Source: Shewanella glacialimarina (GTDB lineage Bacteria > Pseudomonadota > Gammaproteobacteria > Enterobacterales > Shewanellaceae). Taken from it: a stretch of DNA of 64,000 nucleotides. Of the stretch, positions 44,660-54,249 are shown one piece after another (position 1 is the stretch's first letter; each line of letters begins with the position of its first letter). The notes beneath the pieces were generated by a model. That model searched no databases. It saw only the letters and a program-made list of their open reading frames with translations, and was not told the DNA's origin. The stretch is from NCBI RefSeq assembly GCF_020511155.1, contig NZ_CP041216.1, positions 4,322,001-4,386,000 of the forward strand, written 5' to 3'. A program made the position numbers and the translations under genes.

Positions 44660-45089
44660 TCAGCTGAACTGCCATCAGTTGATTAATTGTTGAGGTTACA
44701 TTTTGATCCTAATACAGCATCTAAAATGTAGCCTCAATACTAAAAATCTTACGCAATTGCTGTACCTGGCGCCGGCAACGATTTCAACATCAGCAAAACT
44801 CGCTTTGTTATGAGTTAATTGGGGTGGATTGATAGTAGCAACGGAGAAAAATAACAGCGCTAAAGTGTGGCTAACGGTCGAACAAAAGGATTTTCGGCAT
44901 AAATAATAGACAAGCCCACACCAACTCAACCGCTCAAACCGACTATCCTAAATAGAGTATTAGGCGAACCTTAACAACACCGGATTTTATAAGCCTATCC
45001 ATCAAGACGACTATCCCTAGAGACTATTTGGATTCAGGCTTTACTGATTAATAGCTCTGTGTGCAAAAGCATTTCAACAAAAGCCAAGT
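44660..45089. other. Non-coding stretch between the small membrane protein and the diguanylate cyclase
   Basis: Some 430 bases without a convincing gene. An imperfect hairpin, ATCAGCTGA/TCAGTTGAT, at 44660-44684 may be a weak terminator. The remaining sequence shows only short partial repeats (GACTATCC) near 44940 and 45009. Confidence 0.4.
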
Positions 45090-46661
45090 CTAAGGCAGCA
45101 CATTCAGCATCACTTTATTTCGGCCAGTATTTTTAGCTAGGTAGAGCTGCTTATCTGCCAATTTTAATAAATCATGAAATTGGTACTGCAGAGCATTTTC
45201 AAGCGACTTAGGCACCACCTGTACCCCAATACTGATTGTCAGCCACAAAGTATCATCAACATGGTGCTTAATGTGTAAGTTTTCCACCGCACTTCGTAAT
45301 GTCTCAGCGATAAAGGCTACTGCTTGGGTATTATCATCTTTCACAATGACACAAAACTCTTCACCGCCATACCGGGCAACAAGCGCATCATGGGACGCCA
45401 TGGTCTCCATTAAACAACAAGCAACATCCACTAAAGCCTTATCGCCAGCAAGATGATCATGCTGGTCGTTATAAAGTTTGAAATGATCAATATCTATCAT
45501 CATCACACTAAAACCCGTCGCTTGTTGATGCCATTCTGCCATCACATTGTCCGCAAAAGCCTCTAATCCACGACGATTAGTGATTTCGGTTAACGCATCC
45601 TGAACCGTTAATGTTTCTAAATAGTTTTGTTGTTCATAAAACCGAATTAACAGCTTATTAAATGAATTAGACACATTGTCTATTTCATCAATAAAGTGCT
45701 GATTAGGAACCTTAGCCATTAGATTATCATTTGAAGAGGCATTAATACTGCTGTTGAAATGGATCAGAGGTAAAATTAAAAATCGCGATAACATCATCAT
45801 CGACAATGACACTATCAGGGTAGCAATTAACAATAACAAAATAATTGAAACAGCATCTAACTTAGGGCTTGATCCTTTTCGATGATGCACTGTGATAACC
45901 ATAGTCTGATCATCAAAGGTATTACGGATCAGCCAACTGTGTGAAGCATTTACTACCTGTAACTGATCAAAGCTAAAAAAATCATTCATGGGTTGTGCAT
46001 CAGCAGGCGTATTAATCTTTTTATCCATAGAAAAATGCACCATAGAATAGCCGGCAATTTCGTCTATCATCTCCTTATCGACTAACCTGGCCATAGTGAT
46101 ACTACCCGCGATAACGCCATAGCCTTCTGAAGGTAAAATAGTCGTGTTAGTGATATAAAATAACTGTTCTGCTATCACATAATATCCATGACGAGTTGAA
46201 GCTTGTTGTGCAGAGATATCTGCCGCAGATGGTAATAAAGTTTTTGCTTCGGTTGCTGTTTTTCCCTCAACAAATTCTCTTAACGCTGAGGAGCCATCAC
46301 GGATCGATTCATCTAGGTATTGCCAAACCAACTGCTTATCAACAGTATGGATAAACACCGCATCGACATTAGCCACTTCAAATGCATTTGATAATAAATT
46401 ACTGGCTATGAATTCGTCCGATGGCGCATAAACAAACTCCACCAAACTGTCCCAAACCGCGTAGTCATAGGTTAGGGTGGTTAAATTTTTAGCCGATGCG
46501 GAAAAGGCAGCTTTAAGCAAAATATATTCTTGTTGCTGCTGGTCAACAACTTCAGCATTAATGCCAGGAAGGTAAAAAAAGTAATAAATAGTCATAACTA
46601 AACACGCAACACTTATCAAAAGTGATGATAACAGCAGCAATGAAAAGCGTTTTAACGTCAT
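45090..46661 (-). CDS. CHASE4-HAMP-GGDEF diguanylate cyclase
   Basis: 523 residues. The N-terminal membrane helix (about 6-30), a periplasmic CHASE4 sensor (AEVVDQQQQEYILLKAAFS... YDYAVWDSLVEFVY), a second helix (about 270-295), a HAMP-like linker and a C-terminal GGDEF domain (DALTEITNRRG, DIDHFKLYND, RYGGEEF). The RYGGEEF catalytic site is intact, so it should make c-di-GMP. The RxxD inhibitory site before it is absent (MASHDALVARYGG). The signal sensed is unknown. Confidence 0.93.
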   Translation of the reverse strand: MTLKRFSLLLLSSLLISVACLVMTIYYFFYLPGINAEVVDQQQQEYILLKAAFSASAKNLTTLTYDYAVWDSLVEFVYAPSDEFIASNLLSNAFEVANVDAVFIHTVDKQLVWQYLDESIRDGSSALREFVEGKTATEAKTLLPSAADISAQQASTRHGYYVIAEQLFYITNTTILPSEGYGVIAGSITMARLVDKEMIDEIAGYSMVHFSMDKKINTPADAQPMNDFFSFDQLQVVNASHSWLIRNTFDDQTMVITVHHRKGSSPKLDAVSIILLLLIATLIVSLSMMMLSRFLILPLIHFNSSINASSNDNLMAKVPNQHFIDEIDNVSNSFNKLLIRFYEQQNYLETLTVQDALTEITNRRGLEAFADNVMAEWHQQATGFSVMMIDIDHFKLYNDQHDHLAGDKALVDVACCLMETMASHDALVARYGGEEFCVIVKDDNTQAVAFIAETLRSAVENLHIKHHVDDTLWLTISIGVQVVPKSLENALQYQFHDLLKLADKQLYLAKNTGRNKVMLNVLP

Positions 46662-46767
46662 GCATATTCACTCAAATTCAAATATTACTATTGAGTGTAG
46701 TCGTGATTTTTCATAACGATAATTTATCTATTTATAAATTATCGATAGATTTCATATTTTTAAAACA

Positions 46768-46794
46768 TAAAAAAGCCCAAACAATGTTGGGCTT
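46768..46794 (-). terminator. mog terminator
   Basis: Stem AAGCCCAA/TTGGGCTT with a six-base loop and an A-run that gives T residues on the minus strand lies just beyond the mog stop. Confidence 0.85.
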
Positions 46795-46815
46795 AAACAG
46801 GGTAACAATCAAAAC

Positions 46816-47349
46816 CTATTTTGCCTTAGGCCTAAACGGCTTTATTACCGTTTCATCGCACTCAAGAAACGGCCCCTCCATTAAATCGATACAATATGGA
46901 ATAGCGGGAAATACTGCATCTAAGCATTCGCGAATTGATTTAGGCTTACCGGGTAAATTAACGATTAATGAATCACCTCGAAGACCTGCGGTTTGACGGG
47001 AAAGAATTGCGGTTGGCACAAATTTTAATGACTCTGCACGCATTAACTCACCAAAGCCAGGCATCATTCTATCGCATACCGCTTCAGTAGCTTCTGGGGT
47101 TACATCGCGTTTTGCAGGGCCTGTACCACCAGTAGTCACGATTAAACTGCAGCCTTGGTTATCGGCCATATCAATTAAAGTTGCTTCAATAACATCCCGC
47201 TCATCGGGTATCACTTGATAAACAGGTTCCCACTGCGAGGTTAAATACTCATTAAGTACGTCAATAATGGCTTTGCCTGATAAATCTTCATAAATGCCTG
47301 CGCTGGCACGATCGCTCACTGTAACAATACCGATTTTCGCTTTACTCAT
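46816..47349 (-). CDS. mog: Molybdopterin adenylyltransferase
   Basis: 177 residues. Mog adenylates molybdopterin before molybdate insertion. Characteristic motifs are VTVSDRASAGIYEDLSGKAI, TTGGTGPAKRDVTPEATEAV and SLIVNLPGKPKSIRECLDAV. The length is that of E. coli Mog (about 195) within family variation. It is alone here; no moe or moa genes are in the window. Confidence 0.95.
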   Translation of the reverse strand: MSKAKIGIVTVSDRASAGIYEDLSGKAIIDVLNEYLTSQWEPVYQVIPDERDVIEATLIDMADNQGCSLIVTTGGTGPAKRDVTPEATEAVCDRMMPGFGELMRAESLKFVPTAILSRQTAGLRGDSLIVNLPGKPKSIRECLDAVFPAIPYCIDLMEGPFLECDETVIKPFRPKAK

Positions 47350-47631
47350 GTTATTTATTCCCTAGTGTGGGTAAAAAGTAATATTGATAATAGGCCGTTA
47401 ATTTAACAAAAAAACCTATGTTCACAAAATCTTAAACTGATATCTTGATCACTGAATGACTATTTGAGTTGTTTAAACGGCATTGTCAGCCATACACGCT
47501 ATTAAAAGCCGATATAACCGCGCGAAGAGCGGGAGTGTGAAGAGGTGATAACGATAAAGGTTAACAAGACAGCATCATTCTGATGGCAAATTTAAACTGA
47601 TTAGCACTGATAAAAAACGTCCTCCAACTAG

Positions 47632-48252
47632 CTAATTATTAACATACTGGGCTAGCACACAGTCGACAGCCATTTGGGCCACTTTGATTAACGCTTCAAC
47701 GTTTGTTCCTTCTGACGCCTGTACCGACATCCCCTGAAACAAAATTGCCATTAACCTAGCTAGGTCTTCAGGACAGCATTCCTCCTTCAACTCACCCTGC
47801 TTTTTAGCGGTTTCAAATCTTGCGACTAAATTTTGATTATGTTGTGCCTTTCGTTCAAGTATGGCCTGTTTGATTGACTCGCTCGCTTCGCTGCACGATA
47901 AGGTGCTGTTGGCCAAGGCGCAACCTTGCGGGTGATTAGTATCGGTAAACTGCATAGCCGCGCCGAGTAATAATCCCTTAATAACATCACCAATATGATC
48001 ACATTGAAATGCCTGATTAAAGAATGATTCAGGTCGACTTTCATATAAATCAATCGCCTTTAGAAACAATTGCTCTTTATTACCAAATGCGGCGTAAAGG
48101 CTCGGTTTTTTAATTCCCATCGCAGCGGTCAGCTCGCTTAAAGACGCCCCTTCATAACCATGACGCCAAAATACATCCAATGCTTGTGCTAAAGCAAAAT
48201 CAATATCAAATCCACGAGGACGTCCGACACAAGCTGTCTTTATTTCTGTCAA
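47632..48252 (-). CDS. TetR/AcrR family regulator of the RND pump
   Basis: 206 residues, starting at a TTG behind GAGGTGATG. The HTH is in ALDVFWRHGYEGASLSELTA and MGIKKPSLYAAFGNKEQLFL. The C-terminal ligand pocket is of the AcrR-like TetR_C type. It is divergent from the adaptor-pump genes across a 416-base gap with two related operators near the pump promoter, so repression of the pump is likely; the ligand is unknown. Confidence 0.88.
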   Translation of the reverse strand: MTEIKTACVGRPRGFDIDFALAQALDVFWRHGYEGASLSELTAAMGIKKPSLYAAFGNKEQLFLKAIDLYESRPESFFNQAFQCDHIGDVIKGLLLGAAMQFTDTNHPQGCALANSTLSCSEASESIKQAILERKAQHNQNLVARFETAKKQGELKEECCPEDLARLMAILFQGMSVQASEGTNVEALIKVAQMAVDCVLAQYVNN

Positions 48253-48534
48253 AACATCACCTCTTTAAATTGATTAATTGTTGATGATTAATAAGTTAAC
48301 CAAACACTGAAAAAGAATCAGCACACTTTACCACAACGCCATACTTTGACTCAAAGTCTGAATCACTTACCTGTGGGGATTATTGAGTATGTTACACGCT
48401 ACCAACATCAAATAAAGACCTTAATGTATCAAGGTTGACCCAAGTCACTAAAGCTAACTTGCCCGGTAACAGATTGCCTCATCGTAAATAACATATCTTA
48501 TAAAATAATTTAATACTTATCGGTACACATTTAA

Positions 48535-48562
48535 TTGACAGGTCTATTTTAATCTATATATT
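48535..48562 (+). promoter_or_regulatory. RND efflux operon promoter
   Basis: TTGACA (48535-48540) and TATATT (48557-48562) with a 16-base spacer form a good sigma-70 promoter. The first operator begins at the last bases of the -10 element. Confidence 0.75.
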
Positions 48563-48599
48563 ACCGTTCGGTACAGAACATTTTTTACCTTTTGGTACA
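48561..48599. promoter_or_regulatory. Tandem operator pair for the TetR regulator
   Basis: TTACCGTTCGGTACA (48561-48575) and TTACCTTTTGGTACA (48585-48599) are near-identical sites 24 bases apart, each a TACC-N4-GGTA palindrome. They cover the start-point region of the pump promoter, so binding would block transcription. A half site CGGTAC lies at 48521-48526. Confidence 0.7.
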
Positions 48600-48668
48600 A
48601 ATTTAACTATTAGACAACAAAAGCAACACACTAGATGACATCAAAGCCATTGTTGAAAGGACAATTAC

Positions 48669-49904
48669 ATGAACAGATTTACATCAATTCAATCCACACT
48701 GATAGTAAGCCTAACCGCATTGCTATTAACCGCATGTGGTAATGAATCGCCTCCACAACAAGCTATGCCACCAGCAGCCATCGAAGTGAATGTTGCCAAT
48801 GTGATCCATGAACGTATTACCGAATGGGATCAGTTTACCGGACACTTACAAGCTCCTGAAGAAGTTACCCTAGTGCCTCGCGTATCGGGATACATAGAGT
48901 CGGTGAACTTTAAAGAAGGGGCGCTGGTTAATAAAGGCGATGTGTTATTTACTATCGACTCGAGAGTTTTTGCTGCCGAAGCTGAACGTTTACAAGCTGA
49001 GTTAACCAGTGCCATATCCGCCAATGAACTGGCTAAAAATGATTTTGAACGCGCTAACAAATTGTTTAACCAGCAAGCCGTATCTGAAGAATTAATTGAT
49101 ACTCGTCGCAGTAACTTACACCAAACTGCGGCTGCGGTGGCATCGGTAAAAGCGGCACTAACACGCGCTACACTCAATGTGGAATACACCCAAGTCACAG
49201 CACCCATTGCTGGCCGGGTATCTTACGCCAATGAAACTGCGGGGAACTATGTTACTGCGGGGCAAACCCAGTTAACAAGTTTAGTGTCGACCTCAAATAT
49301 GTATGCCTATTTTGATATCGACGAGCAAACTTACCTTAAATACTCTTCGCTATCGGCTCAAAACCAGCGTCAAGATCCGCGCTCTGGTAACAATACTGTA
49401 CTAATGGCATTAGCCAATCAAACCGAATTTACTTATCAAGGCGTTATCGACTTTGTAGATAACGCTGTTAATCAGCAAACAGGCACTATCAGAGTGCGTG
49501 CTTCATTTGAGAATTTAGACAATCGTTTACTACCAGGCTTATTTGCCCGTATCAGTATTGCTGGCAGTGCGTCATATCAAGGTATTTTAATCGACGACAA
49601 AGCGATTTTTACTGACTTAAATAACAAGTTTGTACTTGTGGTTAACACGCAAAACACCCTTGAATATCGTGGTATCACTTTAGGTGAAAAAATTCATGGC
49701 TTACGTATTGTGACCGCGGGTTTACAGCCAAAAGACATCATTGTGGTGAATAGCCTGCAAAAAGTGCGTCCCAACGTCACTATCACCCCTAAATTAACAG
49801 AAATGGCCGATAGCAGCCAAATTGAAGCACTACATCAAGCACAGCTACTCTTTGATACTCAGCCACTCACAGCACGCGTTGCTGATGACGCTAATCAAGG
49901 CTAA
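48669..49904 (+). CDS. RND efflux periplasmic adaptor (membrane fusion protein)
   Basis: 411 residues. Lipoprotein signal peptide with lipobox LTAC (Cys 23). Lipoyl-like halves (VPRVSGYIESVNFKEGALVN and VTAPIAGRVSYANETAGNYV) surround a coiled-coil hairpin (AELTSAISANELAKNDFERA). It joins the inner-membrane pump to an outer-membrane channel such as TolC; no channel gene is in the window. The pump gene follows after 11 bases. Confidence 0.93.
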   Translation: MNRFTSIQSTLIVSLTALLLTACGNESPPQQAMPPAAIEVNVANVIHERITEWDQFTGHLQAPEEVTLVPRVSGYIESVNFKEGALVNKGDVLFTIDSRVFAAEAERLQAELTSAISANELAKNDFERANKLFNQQAVSEELIDTRRSNLHQTAAAVASVKAALTRATLNVEYTQVTAPIAGRVSYANETAGNYVTAGQTQLTSLVSTSNMYAYFDIDEQTYLKYSSLSAQNQRQDPRSGNNTVLMALANQTEFTYQGVIDFVDNAVNQQTGTIRVRASFENLDNRLLPGLFARISIAGSASYQGILIDDKAIFTDLNNKFVLVVNTQNTLEYRGITLGEKIHGLRIVTAGLQPKDIIVVNSLQKVRPNVTITPKLTEMADSSQIEALHQAQLLFDTQPLTARVADDANQG

Positions 49905-49915
49905 GGAACCACAAA

Positions 49916-52900
49916 ATGTTATCGCAATTTTTTATTAAAAGACCGATTTTTGCCGCGGTTTTATCGTTGCTATTTTTTATTTCGGGCGCACTTGCTGTTT
50001 GGCAATTACCGATCACCGAATACCCTGAAGTAGTTCCACCAACGGTAGTGGTGACTGCAAGCTATCCCGGTGCCAACCCAAAAGTTATCGCTGAAACAGT
50101 CGCCTCCCCACTAGAGCAAGAAATCAACGGTGTTGAGAACATGCTATACATGTCATCTCAGGCCACATCTGATGGCCGTATGACATTAACCGTCACCTTT
50201 GCCATTGGTAGCGACGTTGATTTAGCCCAGTCTCAAGTACAAAGCCGAGTTGAGCGAGCTAAACCACGTTTACCGCAAACAGTGCAAAGGTTAGGTATTG
50301 TCACCGAAAAGTCATCACCTGACTTAACTATGGTGGTGCATTTAACCTCTCCAGATAATCGTTATGACATGTTGTATCTGTCTAACTATGCGGTGTTAAA
50401 AGTAAAAGATGAGCTCGCGCGTATTGAAGGCGTAGGCGCTGTGCGGGTATTTGGCGCGGGCGACTACAGCATGCGTGTCTGGCTAGACCCTAACAAAGTG
50501 GCAGCGATTGGTTTATCACCGAATGATGTCGTGGCCGCTATACGTGAGCAAAACCAACAAGCAGCAGCCGGCAGTTTAGGCGCGCAGCCCAGTGGCGATA
50601 GCGATTTCCAGCTACTTATCAATGTTAAGGGCCGTTTAGCCAACGTTGAAGAGTTTGAACAAATCATTGTTAAGGTAGGCGAACAAGGTCAAATCACCCG
50701 CTTAAAAGATGTGGCTCGGGTTGAATTAGGCGCATCGACTTATGCACTGCGTTCAATGCTAGACAATCAAGACGCTGCGGCATTGCCTGTTTTTCAAGCT
50801 TCTGGATCTAATGCGATTCAAATATCTGATGATGTTCGCCTTAAAATGGCAGAACTGTCTAAGTCATTCCCAGACGGCTTAGCATATGACATCGTCTACG
50901 ACCCTACTGTATTCGTGCGCGGTTCAATTAAAGCCGTGGTACAAACATTACTTGAAGCCTTGTTGCTGGTAGTACTTGTTGTTGTGCTATTTTTACAAAC
51001 CTGGCGTGCATCCATTATTCCATTAGTGGCGGTTCCGGTATCGCTTGTGGGTACTTTTGCCTTTATGCACCTAATGGGCTTCTCACTGAATGCCTTATCA
51101 TTGTTTGGCTTAGTGCTGGCGATTGGTATCGTGGTCGATGATGCTATTGTGGTGGTTGAAAACGTTGAACGAAATATTTCTGATGGTTTATCACCTGTTG
51201 CTGCCACCCAAAAGGCAATGAAAGAAGTGACCGGTCCCATTGTTGCTACCACATTGGTACTGGCGGCGGTATTTATTCCAACCGCCTTTATGTCAGGTTT
51301 AACCGGACAGTTTTATAAGCAGTTTGCACTAACCATTACCATTTCAACCTTTATTTCGGCGATTAACTCGTTAACCCTTAGCCCTGCGCTATCGGCATTA
51401 TTGCTAAAAGGACATCACGAGAAAAAAGACGCACTTACCCGCGGCATGGATAAGCTATTAGGCGGCTGGTTATTCAATCCGTTTAATCGCCTGTTTGCAC
51501 GTATGTCTAATGGTTACGGTTGGTTAGTTAAAAAAATCATCCGCTTCGGTGCTGTTGTTGGCATTCTATATATTGGTTTAGTGGGCTTAACTGGCTTACA
51601 GTTTGCTAATACCCCTACCGGATATGTACCAGGCCAGGATAAACAGTATCTTATTGCTTTTGCTCAGCTGCCTGACGCCGCATCGTTAGACCGCACTGAA
51701 GCCGTGGTTAAAGAAATGTCGCGTATTGCCTTAGCACAACCAGGTGTCGCCCATGCTGTCGCCTTTCCAGGTTTAAGCATTAACGGCTTTACCAACAGTA
51801 CTAACAGCGCGATTGTATTTACCCCATTAGATAGCTTTGATGACCGCAGCGATCCATCATTATCAGCAGGTGCTATTGCAGCGGCGTTAAATCAAAAATT
51901 TGCAGCCATTGACGGCGCATTTATTGCTATTTTCCCACCACCGCCAGTACAAGGCTTAGGCACCATTGGTGGCTTTAGATTACAAATTCAAGACCGCGCT
52001 AACTACGGTTACGAAGAGTTGTATAAAGTGACCATGCAAGTGATGCAAAAAGCATGGGCAACGCCAGAACTAGCAGGAGTGTTCTCGAGTTATCAAGTCA
52101 ATGTGCCACAACTTGAAGTGAACATCGATCGCACCAAAGCCAAACAGCAATCGGTGTCGTTAGACGAATTGTTCTCTACCCTGCAGGGATACATGGGTTC
52201 GGTTTACGCCAACGACTTCAACCAATTTGGCCGCACTTATCAAGTGAACGTACAAGCAGATGAGCAGTTTAGACAAACGCCTGAACAAATCGCCCAACTT
52301 AAAGTACGTAACAACCAAGGTGAAATGGTGCCTATTGGATCGTTTATTAATGTCACCAATTCATCTGGTCCAGACCGAGTGATGCATTACAACGGGTTTA
52401 CCACAGCCGAGCTTAACGGCGGTGCTGCACCAGGGTTTAGTAGCGGTGAGGCGCAAGCTGCCATTGAAAAGATTTTAGCGGAAACCTTACCTAATGGCAT
52501 GACCTACGAGTGGACTGAGATCACCTACCAACAGATCCTCGCAGGTAATGCTGGCGCGTATATTTATCCATTAATTATCTTATTAGTGTTTATGGTATTA
52601 GCGGCGCAATATGAAAGTTTAAGCTTACCTTTAGCCATCATTCTCATTATTCCCATGACGCTGTTGTCGGCATTAACAGGGGTGCTTATCTACGGTGGAG
52701 ATAACAATATTTTTACCCAGATTGGGTTAATTGTCCTAGTAGGGCTAGCAACCAAAAATGCCATCCTCATTGTTGAGTTTGCCAAAGAGTTACAAGATGA
52801 GGGCATGGAAGCATTAGAAGCCATACTTGAAGCGGGCCGTTTACGTTTAAGGCCTATTTTAATGACCTCGATAGCCTTCATTATGGGCGTGGTACCTATG

Positions 52901-53077
52901 GTTTTTTCTAGCGGACCTGGTTCAGAAATGCGTCAAGCAATGGGTGTTGCGGTATTCTCTGGCATGATTGGGGTAACTATTTTTGGCCTTATCTTAACGC
53001 CACTGTTTTATTATGCGCTCGCAAAACGTGGCAAAAATAAAACCGAATTAGCTGAATCAAGCATAACCCAAGATTAA
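49916..53077 (+). CDS. RND multidrug efflux pump, HAE-1 family
   Basis: 1053 residues with the 12-helix, two-loop AcrB architecture. MLSQFFIKRPIFAAVLSLLF starts the first helix; the proton-relay helix 4 reads GIVVDDAIVVVENVER with the two Asp residues; the second half begins after residue 540. The proton-driven pump exports drugs or toxic compounds from the periplasm. It is probably of the MexF/BmeB-like clade; substrates unknown. It ends in a terminator at 53103-53134. Confidence 0.95.
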   Translation: MLSQFFIKRPIFAAVLSLLFFISGALAVWQLPITEYPEVVPPTVVVTASYPGANPKVIAETVASPLEQEINGVENMLYMSSQATSDGRMTLTVTFAIGSDVDLAQSQVQSRVERAKPRLPQTVQRLGIVTEKSSPDLTMVVHLTSPDNRYDMLYLSNYAVLKVKDELARIEGVGAVRVFGAGDYSMRVWLDPNKVAAIGLSPNDVVAAIREQNQQAAAGSLGAQPSGDSDFQLLINVKGRLANVEEFEQIIVKVGEQGQITRLKDVARVELGASTYALRSMLDNQDAAALPVFQASGSNAIQISDDVRLKMAELSKSFPDGLAYDIVYDPTVFVRGSIKAVVQTLLEALLLVVLVVVLFLQTWRASIIPLVAVPVSLVGTFAFMHLMGFSLNALSLFGLVLAIGIVVDDAIVVVENVERNISDGLSPVAATQKAMKEVTGPIVATTLVLAAVFIPTAFMSGLTGQFYKQFALTITISTFISAINSLTLSPALSALLLKGHHEKKDALTRGMDKLLGGWLFNPFNRLFARMSNGYGWLVKKIIRFGAVVGILYIGLVGLTGLQFANTPTGYVPGQDKQYLIAFAQLPDAASLDRTEAVVKEMSRIALAQPGVAHAVAFPGLSINGFTNSTNSAIVFTPLDSFDDRSDPSLSAGAIAAALNQKFAAIDGAFIAIFPPPPVQGLGTIGGFRLQIQDRANYGYEELYKVTMQVMQKAWATPELAGVFSSYQVNVPQLEVNIDRTKAKQQSVSLDELFSTLQGYMGSVYANDFNQFGRTYQVNVQADEQFRQTPEQIAQLKVRNNQGEMVPIGSFINVTNSSGPDRVMHYNGFTTAELNGGAAPGFSSGEAQAAIEKILAETLPNGMTYEWTEITYQQILAGNAGAYIYPLIILLVFMVLAAQYESLSLPLAIILIIPMTLLSALTGVLIYGGDNNIFTQIGLIVLVGLATKNAILIVEFAKELQDEGMEALEAILEAGRLRLRPILMTSIAFIMGVVPMVFSSGPGSEMRQAMGVAVFSGMIGVTIFGLILTPLFYYALAKRGKNKTELAESSITQD

Positions 53078-53102
53078 CCACGTTATTGATTCAATGATAA
53101 CC

Positions 53103-53134
53103 AAAAAGAGGTCACCTTAGGGTGACCTCTTTTT
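53103..53134. terminator. Terminator after the RND pump gene (bidirectional)
   Basis: Stem AAAAAGAGGTCACC/GGTGACCTCTTTTT with a TTAG loop; A- and T-tracts on both sides suit the convergent kinase gene too. Confidence 0.9.
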
Positions 53135-53170
53135 ATGACTAATAACGCTACTCTACACCCACTTGATCCA

Positions 53171-54127
53171 TTATTGCACTTGTGACCAAACGGGCAACGC
53201 AGGAAATGCGCCTTTTTTCGCACACGTTATCGCACCACACTTAATCGCAAACTCAGCAGCAGTTTGAACCTTCACTCGATTAAGCAATTTTTGCACTAAA
53301 AGCTCTGGCGCTAAATATCCTTCATCACTGCCAAGTTCATATAAGAACCCCGCAACAAAACTATCTCCGGCGGCTGTAGTATCTGTGGCGACAATTTTAG
53401 GCACCGGCAACTCAAAGGAAAATTCAGCGCTGTGACATAAAATGGACTCTGGGCCATTGGTGACCAAAATTAACCTCACCCCTTGTCCAATACAGAATGC
53501 TAAATATTCGTCAAATGATGCCCCACGCTCCTGAGCCAAATACAGTGCCTCCTCTTTACTCATTTTAAGCACGTGAGTATAACGAAAGCATTGCTCCACA
53601 CGGGCTGATAACAACCGAGTGTCTTGCCATAATGACAAGCGTAAATTAACATCAAAACTGACTAAAGCTTGTTCCTTATGCGCTTTTTTAGCACCATAAA
53701 GACTGACGTTGAAAATAGCCTTTTCAGTAAAGGTATTAGAACAAAGATGAAAAATATCAATTTTTGACCAGTCGATAGCATCAAAATCAGCTTCACGGTA
53801 TAGCATGTCAGCAGTGTTCTGCCGATTAAAGCTAAACGACCGCTCCCCCTGCGAATCCAAACTAACTAACACTGTGGCAGTAGCAGCATCTGGTATTAAT
53901 GCTAAACAACTAACATCAACACCTTGTTCTACCAGTGTATTTGTTAACAACTGGCCATGATCGTCAGCACTAATGCCACCAGCAAAAAGACTCTTACCAC
54001 CTAATTTAGCGTAACCCACAGCGACATTGGCAGGCGCGCCGCCAGGGATAGGCTCGTGAACCAAACCAGAATGGCCCACCGGAAGTAAATCAATTAATAC
54101 TTCACCAAAACTCAATAATGTACTCAT
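53171..54127 (-). CDS. scrK: PfkB-family sugar kinase (fructokinase)
   Basis: 318 residues. The pfkB signature at the start (GGAPANVAVGYAKLGGKS) and the C-terminal DTTAAGDSFVAGFLYE with the catalytic Asp are present. Its place in a sucrose cluster and its similarity to fructokinases support phosphorylation of fructose released by sucrose phosphorylase. It lies after the TonB receptor gene, with a terminator between (54141-54166). Confidence 0.88.
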   Translation of the reverse strand: MSTLLSFGEVLIDLLPVGHSGLVHEPIPGGAPANVAVGYAKLGGKSLFAGGISADDHGQLLTNTLVEQGVDVSCLALIPDAATATVLVSLDSQGERSFSFNRQNTADMLYREADFDAIDWSKIDIFHLCSNTFTEKAIFNVSLYGAKKAHKEQALVSFDVNLRLSLWQDTRLLSARVEQCFRYTHVLKMSKEEALYLAQERGASFDEYLAFCIGQGVRLILVTNGPESILCHSAEFSFELPVPKIVATDTTAAGDSFVAGFLYELGSDEGYLAPELLVQKLLNRVKVQTAAEFAIKCGAITCAKKGAFPALPVWSQVQ

Positions 54128-54140
54128 ATAAAACGTCCAA

Positions 54141-54166
54141 AAAAAAGCCCATTTGCATGGGCTTGT
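54141..54166 (-). terminator. Terminator between the TonB receptor gene and scrK
   Basis: Stem AAGCCCAT/ATGGGCTT with a TTGC loop and an eight-base A-run, which gives T residues on the minus strand. It would lower scrK expression relative to the receptor. Confidence 0.75.
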
Positions 54167-54185
54167 TAACAGGGATCTCTAAAAA

Positions 54186-54220
54186 CTAATACAACTAATA
54201 CAACTAATACAACTAATACT
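54186..54220. repeat. Nine-base tandem repeat
   Basis: Four copies of CTAATACAA (the last incomplete) stand in a row between the terminator and the TonB receptor stop. It is a simple short tandem repeat, open to length changes by slippage. Confidence 0.8.
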
Positions 54221-54249
54221 ATTACAACTAAGGTTATGACAATAAACGA

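Noticed and set aside
44696..44929. Minus-strand open frame of 77 codons
   Set aside because: No ribosome-binding site, many cysteines and arginines without pattern; it looks like a chance frame in a spacer.
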